A DNA stretch of 41,473 bases from Scytonema sp. RU_4_4 (lineage in GTDB: Bacteria; Cyanobacteriota; Cyanobacteriia; Cyanobacteriales; Nostocaceae), in assembly GCA_012031965.1 (NCBI GenBank), contig JAAUSC010000043.1, positions 1-41,473 of the forward strand, in the 5' to 3' direction. The number at the start of each line of letters is the position of its first letter. Within the stretch, counting starts at the first letter, position 1. This document shows, piece after piece, positions 19,953 through 30,352 of the stretch. The notes beneath the pieces are model-generated. The model ran no database searches and was not told the origin of the DNA. It saw only the letters and a list, made by a program, of their open reading frames with translations. The position numbers and the translations under genes are program-made.

Positions 19953-21635
19953 GTGTCGAAGCTTAACACGACTTTAAACCAAAGCTTTGAGTTTGATTCA
20001 ATTGATGCCGCCTTGGCTGACTTGAAAGCTGGTCGCCAGATTGTGGTGGTAGATGACGAAAATCGAGAAAATGAAGGCGATTTGATTTGTGCTGCACAAT
20101 TTGCGACTCCTGACATCATTAATTTTATGGCGGTGGAAGCCCGGGGGCTTATTTGTCTGGCAATGACTGGCGATCGCCTAGATGAATTAGATTTACCTTT
20201 GATGGTCACTAACATCACTGACACCAACCAAACAGCTTTCACAGTAAGCATTGACGCCGGACCTCACTTAGGGGTTAGCACTGGAATTTCAGCAGAAGAC
20301 CGCGCCCGCACAATCCAAGTTGCTATTAACCCAGGAACAAAACCTGTAGATTTACGCCGTCCTGGTCATATTTTCCCTATTCGTGCAAAGGTTGGAGGCG
20401 TACTCAAACGGGCAGGACATACCGAAGCTGCTGTTGATTTAGCTCGATTAGCTGGACTATACCCTGCTGGCGTCATTTGTGAAATTCAAAACCCCGACGG
20501 TTCAATGGCGCGGCTATCCCAGTTAACTGAGTATGCCAAGCATCACAATCTAAAAATTATTAGCATCGCGGACTTAATCAGTTACCGCCTCCAGCACGAC
20601 CGCCTCATCAAGCGCGAAACCGTTGCTGATTTACCCACACAGTTTGGTCATTTCCAAATTTACGCTTACCGTCATACTCTAGACAATACAGAACACGTCG
20701 CCATTGTCAAGGGTAATCCTGCTGAATTTGGAGATAACCCAGTTATGGTGCGGATGCATTCAGAATGCTTGACAGGAGATGCATTGGGTTCTTTACGCTG
20801 CGACTGTCGGATGCAATTGCAAGCAGCACTGAAAATGATTGAAAATGCGGAGCAAGGTGTCGTTGTTTACTTGCGACAAGAAGGACGCGGAATTGGGCTG
20901 GTGAATAAATTGAAAGCTTACTCGTTGCAAGATATGGGACTAGATACCGTAGAGGCGAATGAGCGCTTGGGATTCCCCGCCGATTTGCGAGACTACGGTA
21001 TGGGAGCACAGATGCTCATGGATTTGGGAGTACATAAGATTCGCCTGATTACCAATAATCCCCGTAAAATTGCAGGGTTAAAAGGTTATAAGTTGGAAGT
21101 TGTGGATCGTGTGCCATTGTTGATTGAGTCAAACGACTACAATTCCCATTACCTTAAGACCAAGGCGAAAAAGCTGGGTCATATGCTGTTACAGACTTTT
21201 CTGGTGACAGTGGCGATAAACTGGCAAGATGAGCCGCAAGGAGTGACACAACGCTACGAACGCTTAGAGAAACTACGGCATTTAACGAAAACCCATGACT
21301 TATTGTTACAGGAAGAAGCACGTCCATTGGCGATCGCCCTGTTTGATAAGCCATCCTTAATTGTACATATAGGTTTTGACCAGCCGAACGTTGCAACACA
21401 TGATTGGTATACGCACAAAGGTCATCCTTACGCACAAGCGATTAGCCAAATTTTGGATGAACTCGTGAGTCTACCTTATATTCAAAAGCTAGAATTTTTG
21501 ATTTCTCCTGGTATTGACCCTCTGAGTAACCTGCAAATACAGTTGGATCGGCAGATTTTCCCAGCAGGAACATTGCCTTCGTCTGTTTGTTGTGAGCAGT
21601 TAGGGACGCAAAAGATTTATAGTTTTGGGAAATAG
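19953..21635 (+). CDS. ribBA: Bifunctional 3,4-dihydroxy-2-butanone-4-phosphate synthase / GTP cyclohydrolase II
   Basis: 560 aa. Catalyses the two entry reactions of riboflavin synthesis. RibB domain, residues about 15-215: VVVDDENRENEGDLICAAQ carries the acidic metal ligands, and the active-site GHTEAAVDLARLAG follows. RibA domain, about 216-390: the zinc cysteines are in HSECLTGDALGSLRCDCR, with RQEGRGIGLVNKLKAY and GYGMGAQ-like RDYGMGAQML downstream. A further 170 residues (about 390-560) have no standard enzyme motif; such extensions are usual in cyanobacterial RibBA. Start is a GTG at 19953, giving MSKLNTTLNQSFEFDSIDAA. No FMN riboswitch was recognised in the 240-bp upstream gap. Confidence 0.96.
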   Translation: MSKLNTTLNQSFEFDSIDAALADLKAGRQIVVVDDENRENEGDLICAAQFATPDIINFMAVEARGLICLAMTGDRLDELDLPLMVTNITDTNQTAFTVSIDAGPHLGVSTGISAEDRARTIQVAINPGTKPVDLRRPGHIFPIRAKVGGVLKRAGHTEAAVDLARLAGLYPAGVICEIQNPDGSMARLSQLTEYAKHHNLKIISIADLISYRLQHDRLIKRETVADLPTQFGHFQIYAYRHTLDNTEHVAIVKGNPAEFGDNPVMVRMHSECLTGDALGSLRCDCRMQLQAALKMIENAEQGVVVYLRQEGRGIGLVNKLKAYSLQDMGLDTVEANERLGFPADLRDYGMGAQMLMDLGVHKIRLITNNPRKIAGLKGYKLEVVDRVPLLIESNDYNSHYLKTKAKKLGHMLLQTFLVTVAINWQDEPQGVTQRYERLEKLRHLTKTHDLLLQEEARPLAIALFDKPSLIVHIGFDQPNVATHDWYTHKGHPYAQAISQILDELVSLPYIQKLEFLISPGIDPLSNLQIQLDRQIFPAGTLPSSVCCEQLGTQKIYSFGK

Positions 21636-21689
21636 GTATTGTATCCATTTAACGCAAGTCATCTGAAAATATCACTTCCCAAATATCTT

Positions 21690-22313
21690 CTAACTTGATG
21701 GCGATCGCCTAGCATTCAAATTGATAATTTGCTCCAAGCGAGATAACGCACTCACCGCCGACTCCCGTACATAAGAATCAGCAGACTCATCAGTCGTCAA
21801 CGCTTTGAGGACTTCTGTTGCTCGTTCATCTCCCGATGAAGCGAGAGCGTTGACGACTGACACCGCCACTGCTACGTTATCTGTCGTTTTCAGCGCCTGC
21901 GCCAAGATATCAAAAGCTGGCGAACCAACCTCACCTAATGCCATTACAGCAGCAATATGAACCACCGGATTGGAGTCATTAATGGCAGTTTGCAATCCCT
22001 GTAAGCCTTCAGTTGGAAAGGGAACGTCTGGATAATTAACCGCAATTTGTGCCAACGCCTTTGCACAGCTACCCCGGACAGTCACATTGTCGCTGTTGAG
22101 TAACGATTCTACCAAATATGGTACGCTATCTACACCAATGACACCTAAAGTCTTGACTGCTGATCGACGAAGGGTGACATCTTCATCATTGAGAACACTC
22201 ATCAGACGAGGAATCGTATTTTCATCACGATTTTCAACCAACTCGAACATCGCCCGTTCTCGCAGGTGGGGGTTGGGGTGTTTCAGTTGTTCAAATAGCG
22301 AATCTACTGTCAT
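21690..22313 (-). CDS. cpeZ: Phycoerythrobilin lyase subunit / chaperone CpeZ (HEAT-repeat)
   Basis: 207 aa from the ATG at 22313; the frame is open to 22385, but the extra N-terminus is hydrophobic nonsense. The protein is built from HEAT/PBS-lyase repeats (HLRERAMFELVENRDENTIP, then DEDVTLRRSAVKTLGVIG, DNVTVRGSCAKALAQIA, NPVVHIAAVMALGEVG). CpeZ works with CpeY and other lyases to attach phycoerythrobilin to phycoerythrin, partly as a chaperone for the subunits. In related chromatically acclimating species cpeY and cpeZ follow cpeBA closely. Here cpeZ is separated from cpeY by about 720 bp carrying unrelated antitoxin and toxin-remnant DNA. Confidence 0.88.
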   Translation of the reverse strand: MTVDSLFEQLKHPNPHLRERAMFELVENRDENTIPRLMSVLNDEDVTLRRSAVKTLGVIGVDSVPYLVESLLNSDNVTVRGSCAKALAQIAVNYPDVPFPTEGLQGLQTAINDSNPVVHIAAVMALGEVGSPAFDILAQALKTTDNVAVAVSVVNALASSGDERATEVLKALTTDESADSYVRESAVSALSRLEQIINLNARRSPSS

Positions 22314-22475
22314 CAGAATTTTGGATTTTAGATTGGGACTTATACAACAATATATAAAAATGAAGCACAAAAGATACAGAATCAAGCACTCTAACTCTGC
22401 ATCAAAGCTCTCTTGAATATTTACATTTAGTGTCGTTTATTCCAGCTACGATCAAAAACGGTTCATTTACACTCC

Positions 22476-22700
22476 TCATTTTGCTAATTCGTGTAATGCA
22501 TTCCTATACTTGGAACTTACTTTCTTGTATGCTTCCATTGCTTTTTCAAAATCAGGATTAGAAGCGGTGAGGTAAACACCATCAGCAGTTTCAGTTACGA
22601 ATATGGTGTCACCTTCATCAACTCTCAGCTTTTGCAAAATTTCTTTAGGTAAGGTAGTTCCTAAAGAATTTCCAACTCTACGAACCTTTAACGTATACAT
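22476..22700 (-). CDS. AbrB/MazE-type antitoxin (orphan)
   Basis: 74 aa with a swapped-hairpin AbrB/MazE DNA-binding domain: LKVRRVGNSLGTTLPKEILQ, then DEGDTIFVTETADGVYLTAS. This subclass is normally encoded directly before a Doc/Fic-type toxin. Here the downstream 90 bp hold no toxin frame, so it is an orphan or a remnant. It sits on the same strand as the cpe genes, between cpeY and cpeZ, and could bind DNA there, but nothing in the sequence links it to pigment control. Confidence 0.85.
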   Translation of the reverse strand: MYTLKVRRVGNSLGTTLPKEILQKLRVDEGDTIFVTETADGVYLTASNPDFEKAMEAYKKVSSKYRNALHELAK

Positions 22701-22851
22701 AGTTATTTGTCTGTTGGAGATAGTAATACTATTGTAATAACAAAAATTCCACTTCCATTACTTACGCTCAATTTTTTGCTGTGTTTGCGGTGTGGTACTT
22801 TTCTGCGATAAAAAAAGGTTATTTGGGGGCTGACATGTTCTAGAACCTGGT

Positions 22852-22995
22852 CGCGCACTGCACCGCCTGCATGTCGTCTTGAAGCTACGCAAAATAGGAC
22901 GAGCCGATTTATTGATTGCTAGTATTGCTTTAGCAAATCGAGCCACTTTGGTGACACGAAACATTCGCCATTTTAAACAGATTCCTGGTGTATGA
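22852..22995 (+). pseudogene. C-terminal remnant of a VapC-like PIN-domain toxin
   Basis: The plus-strand frame reads KLRKIGRADLLIASIALANR, then ATLVTRNIRHFKQIPGV and a stop. This is the C-terminal signature of VapC ribonucleases: the acidic DLLIA residue and the VTRN..HF..IPG block. No start codon and no N-terminal half are present, and no VapB antitoxin is adjacent on this strand. Confidence 0.85.
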
Positions 22996-23035
22996 GTTGT
23001 GAATTGGGTGGACTGATGAAAGCTACTTTAGCTTA

Positions 23036-24310
23036 TCAGGATGCAGGAGTGTGAGTTGCTTTGGCTCGAATCAACCAGTTGTTGTCATTTATCGCAATTG
23101 CGTGAGCACTGGTATCGCCGAGTTTCTCCAGAGCCATCAATGCAGCATACTTCAAATCCCAGATTTTACTTTCCAGAACGGCTTTCAAAAGGGGGATAGC
23201 ACTAGTATCGCCGAATTCGCCCAGAGCGATCGCCGCTCCCGCCCGAGATTTTTGAAACTGGGGTTCGCGATTGTGCAATGCTTCAACAAGCAAATCGTAG
23301 CCCGGAGCATACTTCAGCCACCCCAAGAGTTTCATCACATGGTAGTGCGCCCCATAGTCATTGTGAGCGTGAGCAGTATAAGTTGCCATAAGAGCTTCAC
23401 CAGCACTCTCAGGGTATGCTTCTAATAACGTTTGAGTTGCCAGATAGCAACGCCCAAAATCGGTGTCATACAATTCCCTAACTAGGAATTCTATTGTTGG
23501 AGTCTCGTCGTAGGCGTGTACTAAGCTCAATGATTTTGGATGGTCAAAAATCACCTGTTCTAGTGACGGTTGAATATCTGTAAAGGTTATCGCTCCCGTC
23601 GGGATACCAGCTTCTGCCAATAGACGAATCCCGCGCAGGCGAAAGACGAGTGATACCGGACATTGAGCAATTTGAGGAATCGCATCGTAATACCGAGCAT
23701 CCACCAAATCTTGGATGCACAACCGACGCGCATAAACATTCGGATGTTGGAGTAGCGCAGTCACCTTATCGATAGTGGTGTAGTCACCAGTGAAGCGACA
23801 AACGGCAGAAATTGCTGCACTTGCTGTGGGTTTGTCACTGCTATCTACAAATTTGCGGATACGCTCCAGTGCAGGCTGATAATCTAATTTTGCCAGGGTA
23901 TGAATAATCACTCTATATGTTTGCTCTGGCTTGTCAAACAATTGAGCAATTTCTTCAAGTATGTCTGAGTCTTGGGTACCAATTTCACCTATTGCCCATA
24001 CCGTATTTTCCACGAGATAGCAGTCTTCATCTGCCAGACAAGTACGGATGACGCTCAGGGCTTGCTTCGCCTGTAACTTCCCCAGCGACTCAACCGACTT
24101 CCGTCGCACGATGCGGTTATCTAGGGAGGGGTCGGTGTTCTGTACCGCCCTCATCAGCGCGTTGATAGAGTTCTCTGTTGCAAAGTTAACCAACTCAGAA
24201 GCAGCCACGTACCGAGAGTCATCCTCCGCCAACTGGTCTAAAGGCGTATCCAAGAGCGCAATAGCTTCTTCTTCGGTGAATCCAAAAAGATTGGAAAATC
24301 GCTTATCCAT
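23036..24310 (-). CDS. cpeY: Phycoerythrobilin lyase CpeY (HEAT-repeat)
   Basis: 424 aa of HEAT/PBS-lyase repeats (VRRKSVESLGKLQAKQALSV, then DEDCYLVENTVWAIGEIG, KSRAGAAIALGEFGDTSAIP, LKYAALMALEKLGDTSAHAI), the expected CpeY length. In Fremyella-type species CpeY attaches phycoerythrobilin to Cys82 of the phycoerythrin alpha subunit, helped by CpeZ. The start MDKRFSNLFGFTEEEAIALL is at 24310. Between it and cpeA are about 330 bp with a stem-loop (24535-24597) and tandem repeats, so its expression may depend on read-through from cpeBA. Confidence 0.92.
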   Translation of the reverse strand: MDKRFSNLFGFTEEEAIALLDTPLDQLAEDDSRYVAASELVNFATENSINALMRAVQNTDPSLDNRIVRRKSVESLGKLQAKQALSVIRTCLADEDCYLVENTVWAIGEIGTQDSDILEEIAQLFDKPEQTYRVIIHTLAKLDYQPALERIRKFVDSSDKPTASAAISAVCRFTGDYTTIDKVTALLQHPNVYARRLCIQDLVDARYYDAIPQIAQCPVSLVFRLRGIRLLAEAGIPTGAITFTDIQPSLEQVIFDHPKSLSLVHAYDETPTIEFLVRELYDTDFGRCYLATQTLLEAYPESAGEALMATYTAHAHNDYGAHYHVMKLLGWLKYAPGYDLLVEALHNREPQFQKSRAGAAIALGEFGDTSAIPLLKAVLESKIWDLKYAALMALEKLGDTSAHAIAINDNNWLIRAKATHTPAS

Positions 24311-24311
24311 A

Positions 24312-24523
24312 AGTTAACAGTTACCAGTTACCAGTTAACAGTTACCAGTTATGAGTTATCGTTGACCTCTCCCCGGTCTAAAGACGCGGGGATTCTAAAC
24401 TGTCCCGGTCTAAAGCACGGAATACGGCACTACGTGCCTGTTCCTCCGGGGCTTTCAGACTCCCGTTAAGTTATCGGTAAGCTTGTTCACTGATAACTGA
24501 TGACTGATAACTGATAACTGATG
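24312..24523. repeat. Repeat-rich spacer between cpeA and cpeY
   Basis: Two short tandem arrays (AGTTACC/AGTTAAC units at 24312-24359 and ACTGATA/ACTGATG units at about 24488-24523) flank two copies of a CCCGGTCTAAAG-type palindromic motif near 24372 and 24403. Confidence 0.7.
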
Positions 24524-24534
24524 AAAAACATAAA

Positions 24535-24597
24535 CCTGGGGATTCTCAAACCAATACTTAACCCTATCGGCAAAGCACTAGATTAAGAATCCCCAGG
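24535..24597 (-). terminator. Stem-loop after cpeBA, probable attenuating terminator
   Basis: A perfect 12-bp stem: CCTGGGGATTCT at 24535-24546 pairs with AGAATCCCCAGG at 24586-24597, with a 39-base loop. On the minus strand it follows the cpeA stop by 47 bases and is followed by a T-rich tract (TTTATGTTTTT). It is placed to end most cpeBA transcripts while allowing some read-through to cpeYZ. Confidence 0.6.
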
Positions 24598-24643
24598 ACT
24601 GACGAACCTATGTCCAATCAGCAATTAGAGATTATGAACCCAC

Positions 24644-25177
<534 letters not shown>

Positions 25178-25211
25178 TCAATTCAAGAGCGCTAATTGCT
25201 TTGGCTATTGC

Positions 25212-25814
<603 letters not shown>

Positions 25815-25897
25815 CTATGGACAAGACATTTATGAAGATAAGAGAAGATGTATACAACCGTCTCAGTTATGAGAAACAAAGCAACAATCTGTAATAT

Positions 25898-25939
25898 TTT
25901 AAAGCCCCTAGCTTTACAAAGTTAGCGAGGGGCTTTAAA
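25898..25939 (-). terminator. Intrinsic terminator between nblA and cpeB
   Basis: TTTAAAGCCCCT (25898-25909) and AGGGGCTTTAAA (25928-25939) form a perfect 12-bp stem with an 18-base loop, running into AATATT on the minus strand. It lies 59 bp after the nblA stop and insulates cpeB from nblA transcription. Confidence 0.75.
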
Positions 25940-25997
25940 TCTGGAGAGTTTTGGCGGATCGAATTTGTCTGTTGAAAGACCGACTCCATCTGGGTAA

Positions 25998-26174
25998 TTA
26001 CGACTCTATCTGGGCGATTAGGTGTTTAATCACATTCTCTTTGATCATTAATTGCCGCAGGACTTCCAACAGGAGACCTTGAGCCTGATCCTGATTCAGT
26101 CCTTTGACCTGTTGCTCATATGTTTTCAGGCTAAATTCTTGCTCCAAGCTAAGCCCTAAAGGAATTTCCATCAT
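25998..26174 (-). CDS. nblA: NblA phycobilisome degradation adaptor
   Basis: 58 aa from the ATG at 26174 (or 57 aa from the next ATG); the frame is open to 26216 but the preceding residues are not NblA-like. NblA proteins are two-helix adaptors that bind phycobilisomes and deliver them to Clp protease during nutrient stress. LSLEQEFSLKTYEQQVKGLN, then DQAQGLLLEVLRQLMIKENV, matches the family pattern. The gene lies directly upstream of cpeBA on the same strand; I recall a comparable placement of an nblA gene in Tolypothrix PCC 7601. A phycobilisome builder and a phycobilisome destroyer are thus neighbours, separated by a terminator. Confidence 0.85.
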   Translation of the reverse strand: MMEIPLGLSLEQEFSLKTYEQQVKGLNQDQAQGLLLEVLRQLMIKENVIKHLIAQIES

Positions 26175-26216
26175 AAAATGTGCCTTAAATCGACAAATGA
26201 CATACGAAAGAGCCAA

Positions 26217-26599
26217 TAAAGTTCAAGCTTGAATTGCCATTGTGTTGAATGACACTTTTGGTAGTGATCTGCTCTAAATATTTAGATTTTTGTACTGCTG
26301 TTACTTAATATAACAAAATATTGACAAAGCATCTACTTTATAGAAATTTCTCAGGTCGGCAATAAACATCATCTAATGCAGTGGAAGCTTTATCGTGCAT
26401 TCTTTTAAGGCACTTAAGCGTAATAAAATATCCCACCGTCGCCCAGCTCTCTGGGCTGGGCACCTACACTATAGCGGTTATTAGTTGGGTGCAATACATC
26501 AAAAAATAAAGGAACCGCACCCTCGACGCAGATAAAAATGTACGGCTGCGGCGCGTACTATAAGTTATAATATTTCTAAAGCACGTAATTTTATCAGTC
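26217..26599. other. Intergenic region between divergent nblA and a toxin-antitoxin pair
   Basis: AT-rich. It holds a small hairpin (GCCCAGCTCTCTGGGCTGGGC, about 26440-26460) and presumably both promoters. No coding frame recognised. Confidence 0.5.
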
Positions 26600-26923
26600 A
26601 TGAGTAGGGAACTAAGTACAGGCTCAACCAGAGCTCATAAAATTCGGAAAAATGCTCGGTTAGAGGCTCGCGTGACAGAAGAGCAAAAGCAACTGATGGA
26701 GAGGGCTGCCTATTTGCGTGGACAGAACTTGACTGAGTTCATGGTGGCAGTTCTGGCTGAAACGGCTATACAAATCATCAAGGATCATGAATTTCTGGAA
26801 TTAACCGAGCGCGATCGCGTCACCTTTGCCGAGGCTTTGTTAAATCCCCCCGCTCCCTCTGAGCAGGCTTATGCTGATGCCCAATGGTACAAGCAAATCA
26901 TGAAGAAATCGTTTAAAAATTAG
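26600..26923 (+). CDS. DUF1778 (TacA-type) antitoxin
   Basis: 107 aa. N-terminal ribbon-helix-helix DNA-binding domain (ARLEARVTEEQKQLMERAAY, then LRGQNLTEFMVAVLAETA) and a C-terminal tail with the family block ERDRVTFAEALLNPPAPSEQ that neutralises the toxin. It overlaps the acetyltransferase gene by one base (TAGTG). Pairs of this kind repress their own promoter; the likely operator is in the 50 bp before 26600. Confidence 0.92.
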   Translation: MSRELSTGSTRAHKIRKNARLEARVTEEQKQLMERAAYLRGQNLTEFMVAVLAETAIQIIKDHEFLELTERDRVTFAEALLNPPAPSEQAYADAQWYKQIMKKSFKN

Positions 26924-27459
26924 TGTTAACCCCAGAATCCGTTGATTTTTGGATAGAACCCCTCGAAAGCCATCACAATCGAGCGGCTTTTAGCTGCGGG
27001 AACGAACAACTGGATCGATACTTGCACGACCTAGCCACCCAAGATAAGAAGAGAAATATCGCCATTCCCTACGTTATCTTTGACCGAGAGCGCCAAAAAA
27101 TCATTGGCTACTATACCCTATCCATGAGTGGCATCAATCTCGAATCACTACCCCAAAGTATCGCTAAAAAGCTGCCTAAATATCCGCTTGTTGGGGTGAC
27201 TTTAATTGGGAGATTGGCGGTAGCTCTTGATTACAGGGGGTATGGTTGGGGGAAGTTGTTGATTATGGATGCTTTATATAGAAGTCTCGGAGTCAGTAAA
27301 ACCACTGGTTGCTTTGCAGTGGTAGTAGAAGCGATCGACGATGAGGCGGTGAGGTTTTACCAAAGGTTTGAGTTTCAAACTTTTCTTGACCAACCCTATA
27401 AACTATTTCGTACTATGAAAAACATTGCTCAAACTTTTGGAGCAGTTGAGAAAAATTAA
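26923..27459 (+). CDS. GNAT acetyltransferase toxin (TacT/AtaT-like)
   Basis: 178 aa. Toxins of this group block translation by acetylating aminoacyl-tRNA. Family signatures are present: FSCGNEQLDRYLHDLATQD at the N-terminus, GYYTLSM, and the acetyl-CoA loop LIGRLAVALDYRGYGWGKLL. GTG start at 26923, translationally coupled to the antitoxin. The target tRNA cannot be read from sequence. Confidence 0.92.
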   Translation: MLTPESVDFWIEPLESHHNRAAFSCGNEQLDRYLHDLATQDKKRNIAIPYVIFDRERQKIIGYYTLSMSGINLESLPQSIAKKLPKYPLVGVTLIGRLAVALDYRGYGWGKLLIMDALYRSLGVSKTTGCFAVVVEAIDDEAVRFYQRFEFQTFLDQPYKLFRTMKNIAQTFGAVEKN

Positions 27460-27542
27460 GTCTAGATTAACGGTTAGATCCCTACGTCTACACGTAGTCT
27501 CAGTTTGAGTTTGGGTTTAAATCCCCAATTCAAACTGTCTTT

Positions 27543-27600
27543 AATGTTAGCGTAGCGTGCCGCAGGCAGCGAATGTTAGCGCAGCGTGTCGCAGGCAGCG
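27543..27600. repeat. Two tandem 29-bp palindromic units
   Basis: Two contiguous copies of a 29-mer beginning AATGTTAGCG and containing TGCCGCAGGCA or its variant TGTCGCAGGCA. The same hairpin type appears near 16100 and inside the MITE at 32457. The remaining 27460-27767 sequence has no gene. Confidence 0.75.
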
Positions 27601-27767
27601 AATTGTTAACGACCCTGCCTTCTGACGAAGCCAAAACAGAGCTTTTCGTTTAATCTCCATTCGGCAGAGATTGCTCTTGGCAATTTATCTAAACTTTAGT
27701 TAAGTTTTTCAAAATTAATCTAATGAAACTTGATTTTTTAATACATTGAGATTAGCAACGACTCACG

Positions 27768-29980
27768 TTGGTCATGGGATTTGCACGTTCAAACAAATCG
27801 CAGCGATACGCTCTGCGTCAAGCCTCCGGCTTATCGCCCAAAGCGCAGCTCCCCACAGGAGCATCGCCAAAGGCTCCAAAACCATTGGAAAAAAAACTGC
27901 TTCAGTCAATCTTTGAGCAGGCTGTTGATGCTATGGTCGTGATTGACAATGATAACTGTCTTGTCGCAGTCAATTCAGCAGCTTGCCAATTATTTGGCTT
28001 CCCTCGTCAATCCTTACTGGGGCGTCCGATTGCAGAATTGACTGAACTCGGTTTTGACCTTGCCCAGACTTCTGTGACAGGATTGACGGGTAAATTCAAT
28101 TCTGGGGAATTGTGCATCGTCCGTCCCGATGGTGGGCGACGTAACACAGAATATACCCTCACTCTCAATATCCAGCCCCAGCGTCATTTATTCATTCTGC
28201 GAGACATTACCGAACGCAAAAATGCTACCGAAGACGAATTACGACGGCAACATCAACGGGCTGAGTTATTTTCGGAAGTCACACTCAAAATTCGTCAATC
28301 GCTTCAGCTCAAAGAGATTTTGAGTACAACAGTCACGGAGGTGCGGCGGATTTTACAAGCAGATCGGGTGCTGATTTACCAGGTTTTACCCAATGGCACC
28401 GGCAAAACCATTAGTGAAGCCGTTCTGCCAGACTTTCAAGCCATCTTGGGGATGGAATTTCCAGAGGAAGTGTTTCCCCCAGAATATCAGGAACTCTATG
28501 CCCAAGGACGAGTGCAGGCGATCGCCGATGTCCATGCACCGGAAGCTGGGTTAGCGCCATGTTTGGTGGAGTTTATTGACCAGTTTGATATCAAGGCAAA
28601 ACTGATTGTGCCAATCGTGCTCAATCTCAACTCCCCTCAACAGGAGGTTACCACACCGGACCATTCACTCTGTAATCAGCTTTGGGGATTATTGATTGCT
28701 CATCAATGCCGTGCCCCTCGGGAGTGGGTAGACTTTGAGTTGGAACTGATGCAACAACTTGCCGACCAAATTGGGATTGCGATCGCCCAAAGCCAACTCC
28801 TCGGACATTTGGAGGAAATCGTCACAACCCGCACAGCAGAACTCCGACAAGTCAACCTCAACCTACAGCAGGAAATCAATGACCGAATGCAGGCGGAAGA
28901 TGCTCTGCGCCGCAACGAGGAACAACTACGCCTGATTACCAATGCACTACCCGTGCTGATTGCTTATGTGGATGCCAAACAACGCTACTGTTTTAATAAC
29001 CAAGCCTATAAGGACTGGTTGGGCTGCTCTCCGGAAAACATTTACGGGCAACATCTCAAGCAAGTGTGGGGGAAAGAGTGCTATGAGCGGATGCGATCAT
29101 GGGTGAAGGCAGCTCTTTCTGGACAAGCAGTCACCTACGAAAATGAAATCTGTCTTGTGGACGGTAGTATCCGCTCGGTAAGTGTAACTTATATTCCTCA
29201 CCGAGATAACAAACGAGGGAAAATCAAAGGATTTTTTGCTCTAACGAGTGATATTAGCGATCGCAAAGCCATTGAGCGGATGAAGGATGAGTTTATCTCC
29301 GTCGTCAGTCACGAACTGCGAACGCCTTTGACATCAATTCACAGCGCCCTGAAAATTCTTGCCACTGGACGACTAGGCACTTTATCCCCCGATGGGCAGC
29401 AAATGTTGGAAATTGCCGATGAAAATACTGATCGCCTCGTGCGCCTAGTCAACAACGTGCTGGATTTACAGCGAATTGAATCCGGCGAAGTCAAAATGGA
29501 CAAGCAAGCCTGTAATGCTGCTGACCTCATGATCAAAGCAACAGAAGCAATGCAAGCGATGGCGCAACAGCATAACGTCACCCTCTCAACTGAGCCAATT
29601 TCCATTCCCCTGTGGGTTGATCCAGATTATATTGTCCAAGCACTGACCAATCTCCTGAGTAATGCCATTAAGTTTTCAGCACCAGGAGAAACGGTATGGT
29701 TGAGTGTAGAACAGGGTCAGGAGATTCGATTTCAGGTACACGACCAAGGACAAGGCATCCCCACCGACAAACTGGAAAGCATCTTCGAGCGGTTCCATCA
29801 AGTTGACTCCTCCGATTCCCGTAAAAAAGGTGGAACAGGCTTGGGTCTAACCATCTGTCGCAAAATCATTGAACAGCATGACGGCAAGATTTGGGCAGAG
29901 AGTGTCTGGGTGAGGGCAGTACGTTTATCTTCACTTTACCGGCATCTGAGCAGGGGGACCAAATTAGTCATGAGCATTAA
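27768..29980 (+). pseudogene. PAS-GAF-PAS histidine kinase with apparent frameshift at its last 25 codons
   Basis: Domains: PAS (residues about 45-145), phytochrome-like GAF (165-350), PAS (385-505), HisKA with phospho-acceptor in VVSHELRTPL (about residue 515), and a HATPase with N box ALTNLLSNAIKFSA, G1 DQGQGIP and G2 GGTGLGL. The GAF has a Cys at the usual bilin position (LAPCLVEF) but the following His is Leu. At 29904-29906 the frame breaks. Reading on one base earlier gives LGEGSTFIFTLPASEQ and a stop at 29980, the expected kinase end. As written, the frame instead runs into the next response regulator to give an 858-aa apparent fusion. The N-terminal 20 codons include a cloverleaf repeat (27803-27837). 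The cluster partners are the two regulators downstream. Confidence 0.82.
27803..27837. repeat. 35-bp mini-cloverleaf repeat inside kinase N-terminus
   Basis: Ends GCGATA and TATCGC pair. Two inner hairpins, ACGC/GCGT and AAGCC/GGCTT, lie between them. It is the reverse complement of the 31178 copy except for one three-base hairpin loop. Confidence 0.8.
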
Positions 29981-30344
29981 GCGGGTGTTGATTATTGACG
30001 ACGAAGAGGCGATTCAAAAAGTCGTGCAGTTTGGCTTGCAGATGGCGGCGAATTGGGAAGTCCTTACTGCTAGTTCAGGACCTGAGGGGATTGTGAAAGC
30101 GCAAAGTTCGCAACTGGATGCGATTTTGCTGGATGTGATGATGCCTGAAATGGATGGTTTGGCAACCTTTCGGGAACTCCAACTCCATCCCGACACTCAG
30201 TCTATCCCCGTGATTTTTTTAACCGCAAAAGCGCAGGCGGCGGAGAAACGTCTGTTTAATGACGTGGGTGTAAATGGTGTCATTACCAAACCCTTTAATT
30301 CCTTGGATTTACCCGAACAAATCGTTAAAATTCTCAATTGGTAG
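29970..30344 (+). CDS. CheY-like single-domain response regulator
   Basis: 124 aa. VLIIDDEEAIQKVV supplies the acidic pocket, AILLDVMMPEMDGL the phospho-acceptor Asp, VIFLTAK the Thr/Lys region and GVITKPFN the conserved Lys-Pro. The ATG at 29970 overlaps the repaired end of the histidine kinase by 11 bases, so the two were translationally coupled. No output domain: it probably passes phosphate on or acts by protein contact, most simply within this cluster. Confidence 0.85.
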   Translation: MSIKRVLIIDDEEAIQKVVQFGLQMAANWEVLTASSGPEGIVKAQSSQLDAILLDVMMPEMDGLATFRELQLHPDTQSIPVIFLTAKAQAAEKRLFNDVGVNGVITKPFNSLDLPEQIVKILNW

Positions 30345-30352
30345 GATTGACA

